From Cognatundibacterium rugosum (GTDB lineage: Bacteria > Pseudomonadota > Gammaproteobacteria > Burkholderiales > Burkholderiaceae_D), in contig NZ_JACOGG010000007.1 of NCBI RefSeq assembly GCF_014284365.1, positions 1-64,000 on the forward strand: a stretch of 64,000 nucleotides of DNA. Reading direction: 5' to 3'. Under the pieces are notes generated by a model. The model was not told the origin of the DNA, searched no databases, and saw only the letters and a list, made by a program, of their open reading frames with translations. Made by a program: the position numbers and the translations under genes. Shown one piece after another: positions 61,747 through 64,000 of this stretch (position 1 is its first letter; every line of letters begins with the position of its first letter).

Positions 61747-62805
61747 TCAGTTTGGAACCAAAGTACCGCTTAAACCCAGCTTATCCAGTTTAGCGCGCGC
61801 TTTATCTGCTTCTTCCTTGGATTCAAAGGGGCCGATACGTACCCGTATCTTGTCACCGGAACTGGTCGCTACCTTTTGCGTGTAAGAACGGATATTGGCG
61901 GACCTGAGTTTAGACTGCAATTCGTCGACTTTTTCCTGAGAAGCCAATGCGGCTACCTGCACAGTATAGGAAGATTTTTCTGTATGTTCAGCTTTTGTTG
62001 TTGCCTGTGGCTTAGCAGGCGTTTTCCCTTCCAGAATTGCTAATGCACGGGCGGCTTCATCGTCACTAGCTGCATTTTTCACCGGCTTGGCGGGCTCAGC
62101 TTTTGGCTCTGGCTTGCGTTCAGGCTTAGCTTCCACTTTGACTTCCGGCTTCACATGCTCTTTTTCAGACGCCTTCTGTGTCTTGTCCGTGGACTTAGGC
62201 TCGGGTTTCGCTTCAGCTTTGGACTCGGTTTTGATCTCTTTGATATCGCGTCGGGCTTCCGTCATGACGTCAGGCTGACGTTCAGTTTTGACGTTTTTTT
62301 CAGGTGTTGCAGCCAGTGCCGCTATCTGACCAGTTGCTGGTTTACTTTCCGTTTTGGGGAGTGATGGCAGATCCTTGGCTTTTGGCAAAGGTGGTGCTGG
62401 TTCGATAATTTCTTCAACCGGTTCAGCCGGTGTGATCACAGGCCGTCTGTTAGAACCAGCCTCGGCTGATTCAGCCTGATTTTGATTGGACGCCAGTTCA
62501 GGTGCTTTGTCTTTGGATGGAATACGGATTTGCACATCATCGCCCAAAGGTTTGGGTTCAGAGTCAAACAGCATAGGCAGACCAATTACAGCAGCCAGCG
62601 CAATCGCACTGGCACCAATCAAACGGCGACGCGCACGCTTTTTTTCAGGCAGGATAGGATCTTCTACCCTGGAACGACGGGAAGCAGCGGCTTTCTTAGT
62701 GCGCGAGCGCGTTTCCACGCTATCCTCTTCCGCGCGGGAGCGGAATTCGCCATTTTCATAGCTATCGGACGTATCTTGCTTTTTGAAACGCGAGAACAAA
62801 CCCAT
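61747..62805 (-). CDS. dedD: SPOR-domain division protein (DedD-like)
   Basis: 352 residues from ATG at 62805; a TTG two codons before is not needed. A basic, cytoplasmic N-terminus leads to one membrane helix (about 64-84, RRLIGASAIALAAVIGLPMLF), then a long Lys/Pro/Glu-rich periplasmic linker and a C-terminal SPOR domain (about 275-352, SYTVQVAALASQEKVDELQ) that binds bare septal glycan. It sits between folC and cvpA, as in other proteobacteria. Confidence 0.88.
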   Translation of the reverse strand: MGLFSRFKKQDTSDSYENGEFRSRAEEDSVETRSRTKKAAASRRSRVEDPILPEKKRARRRLIGASAIALAAVIGLPMLFDSEPKPLGDDVQIRIPSKDKAPELASNQNQAESAEAGSNRRPVITPAEPVEEIIEPAPPLPKAKDLPSLPKTESKPATGQIAALAATPEKNVKTERQPDVMTEARRDIKEIKTESKAEAKPEPKSTDKTQKASEKEHVKPEVKVEAKPERKPEPKAEPAKPVKNAASDDEAARALAILEGKTPAKPQATTKAEHTEKSSYTVQVAALASQEKVDELQSKLRSANIRSYTQKVATSSGDKIRVRIGPFESKEEADKARAKLDKLGLSGTLVPN

Positions 62806-62863
62806 GTGCAAATTTCTGTCTGGTTAGCAGTCCCCACCGGCACAAGCCAGTGGGGTCGCAAAA

Positions 62864-64000
62864 TCATGTATGCATTGCAGATCTTCTGGCGCGCATCACA
62901 CCCGCAACCGTCAGGAAAGATCCAAAGACCACTATTCTATCATTTTCCCCGGCTTTACTCATCGCATAGTGATAAGCTTCTTCAGGATTTTGAAATGTTT
63001 GTACGCTGTGTTCTGTGTCAGGGACCACGCCGGTATCCAGCAAACGCTGTTCTAACTGACCGGCCGACGCTGCACGCGGCAAAGGCAGATCAGTCACGCA
63101 CCAGTGATCAATCTTGTCCTTCAACTGCGCAATCACACCATCAATATCTTTATCCAGCATAGAGCCGAATACCGCGTAGGTATAAGCATGAAAGCCCATG
63201 TTATCCATATTCTGCGCCAAGGTGGCTGCCGCATGCGGGTTATGCGCCACATCCAGCACAACCACCGGACGTCCTGGCATCACCTGGAAGCGCCCAGGCA
63301 AATCCACCATCACCAGACCGGTGCGCACTTCCTGCGCTCCAACCGGCAATACATCTTTAAGGGATTCTAAAGCAGCGAGTACCGCCGCTGCATTCAACAA
63401 TTGATTCGCACCACGCAGACTAGGATAGCCCAGCGAATTGCGACGCTGACTGCGCCCACCATAATTCCATTGCTGCTTGTCGCCGTTATAGTTGAAATCA
63501 CGCCCAAACAGCCACAAATCAGCACCTATCGAGGTGGCATGATCAATCAGGGATTGCGGTGGCACCGGGTCACCGCAAATCGCGGTACGGCCTGGGCGAA
63601 AAATTCCTGCCTTTTCGAAACCGATTTTTTCACGGGTATCCCCTAGATAATCAGTGTGATCGATATCGATGCTGGTAACGACAGACACATCCGCGTCAAT
63701 CACATTCACAGCATCCAGCCTGCCTCCCAACCCGACTTCCAGTATCACCACATCCAGCGGCGCTTTGGCCAGCAAATCACAAATTGCGAGTGTAGTGAAT
63801 TCGAAATACGTCAGCGAGACATCGTCACGTGCGGCTTCCACACGATCAAAGGCTGCGATAAATTCTGCATCAACCACGTTTTCACCATTGATACGGGCGC
63901 GCTCATTAAAGTCGAGAAAATGTGGCTTGCTGTATAAACCTACCCGATAGCCCGCCTGCATCAGGATGGCTTCCAGCATGGCGCAGGTAGAGCCTTTTCC
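62864..64000 (-). CDS. folC: Dihydrofolate synthase/folylpolyglutamate synthase, 5' end cut off
   Basis: The gene runs off the right edge; 378 codons are present. The visible part begins GKGSTCAMLEAIL, the P-loop end of the Mur-ligase-like ATPase, then GLYSKPHFLDFNERARING, EVGLGGRLDAVN and VTSIDIDHTDYLGDT. It adds dihydropteroate-glutamate and further glutamates in folate synthesis. The C-terminal domain (VFGSFLTVAGVMRARR) is complete. It is the first gene of the folC-dedD-cvpA-purF set. Confidence 0.93.
   Translation of the reverse strand, partial: GKGSTCAMLEAILMQAGYRVGLYSKPHFLDFNERARINGENVVDAEFIAAFDRVEAARDDVSLTYFEFTTLAICDLLAKAPLDVVILEVGLGGRLDAVNVIDADVSVVTSIDIDHTDYLGDTREKIGFEKAGIFRPGRTAICGDPVPPQSLIDHATSIGADLWLFGRDFNYNGDKQQWNYGGRSQRRNSLGYPSLRGANQLLNAAAVLAALESLKDVLPVGAQEVRTGLVMVDLPGRFQVMPGRPVVVLDVAHNPHAAATLAQNMDNMGFHAYTYAVFGSMLDKDIDGVIAQLKDKIDHWCVTDLPLPRAASAGQLEQRLLDTGVVPDTEHSVQTFQNPEEAYHYAMSKAGENDRIVVFGSFLTVAGVMRARRSAMHT

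Overview
The window reads as a betaproteobacterial chromosome, most likely Burkholderiales and probably Oxalobacteraceae-like. This rests on the gene content and order (smc-zipA-ligA-galU, dapC-dapD-pilU-arsC-dapE-prmB, dapA-bamC, purF-cvpA-dedD-folC), the FimV-like protein and the SPOR protein. I cannot fix a genus from sequence alone. Most of the window is housekeeping; the left 14 kb is accessory.

Layout. (1) Positions 1-4.5 kb: a one-directional run of small unrelated genes (RidA-like, darcynin-like, unknown, GNAT, membrane protein, SRPBCC, DUF6678-like, DUF1330). At its left end they are separated by integron-type attC recombination sites, two clear and two degraded, plus two ORF-less segments that are diverged copies of each other. 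This is an integron cassette array, partly decayed; no integrase lies in the window. (2) 4.5-5.3 kb: a small membrane protein and what looks like the wreck of a GntR/MocR regulator. (3) 5.3-10.1 kb: a copper-type cluster of a DUF2946 protein, a small membrane protein, an outer-membrane barrel, an MbnP-like lipoprotein, an MbnH-like dihaem enzyme and a Crp/Fnr-like regulator. (4) 10.3-14.4 kb: a single 1344-residue Pls/PosA-type nonribosomal peptide synthetase, the enzyme class that makes amino-acid homopolymers.

(5) 15.0-22.9 kb, minus strand: smc, zipA, ligA and galU, tightly packed; LigA carries about 100 residues between its HhH and BRCT domains. (6) 23.3-29.4 kb, plus strand: lysine/diaminopimelate genes dapC, dapD and dapE with a PilU-type ATPase and an ArsC-family protein between dapD and dapE, then prmB. 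(7) 29.6-37.6 kb: an ABC-F ATPase, O-acetylhomoserine sulfhydrylase, MtfA-type peptidase, OsmC, pirin, a nitroreductase and unknowns, including an unlisted 55-codon gene. (8) 37.6-51.2 kb: DinG-like helicase, YdcH-like protein, PP2C phosphatase, FimV-like protein, TrmJ, SuhB, RhlE, MutS, SlyD and RoxA-like oxygenase. (9) 51.5-57.1 kb: an alanine/proline-rich lipoprotein, then bamC, dapA, a methyltransferase, a site-2-protease-like membrane protein whose zinc-binding residues are all replaced, a YciO-type protein and a PHP phosphatase, all on the minus strand. (10) 57.1-64.0 kb: a TonB-dependent receptor, then purF, cvpA, dedD and folC, the last cut by the window edge.

The points most worth a second look are the attC array with its paired ORF-less cassettes, the pseudo-protease at 54705-55361, the MbnP/MbnH cluster, the Pls/PosA synthetase, and the LigA insertion. 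I found no CRISPR array, no rRNA or tRNA gene, no insertion sequence and no phage.
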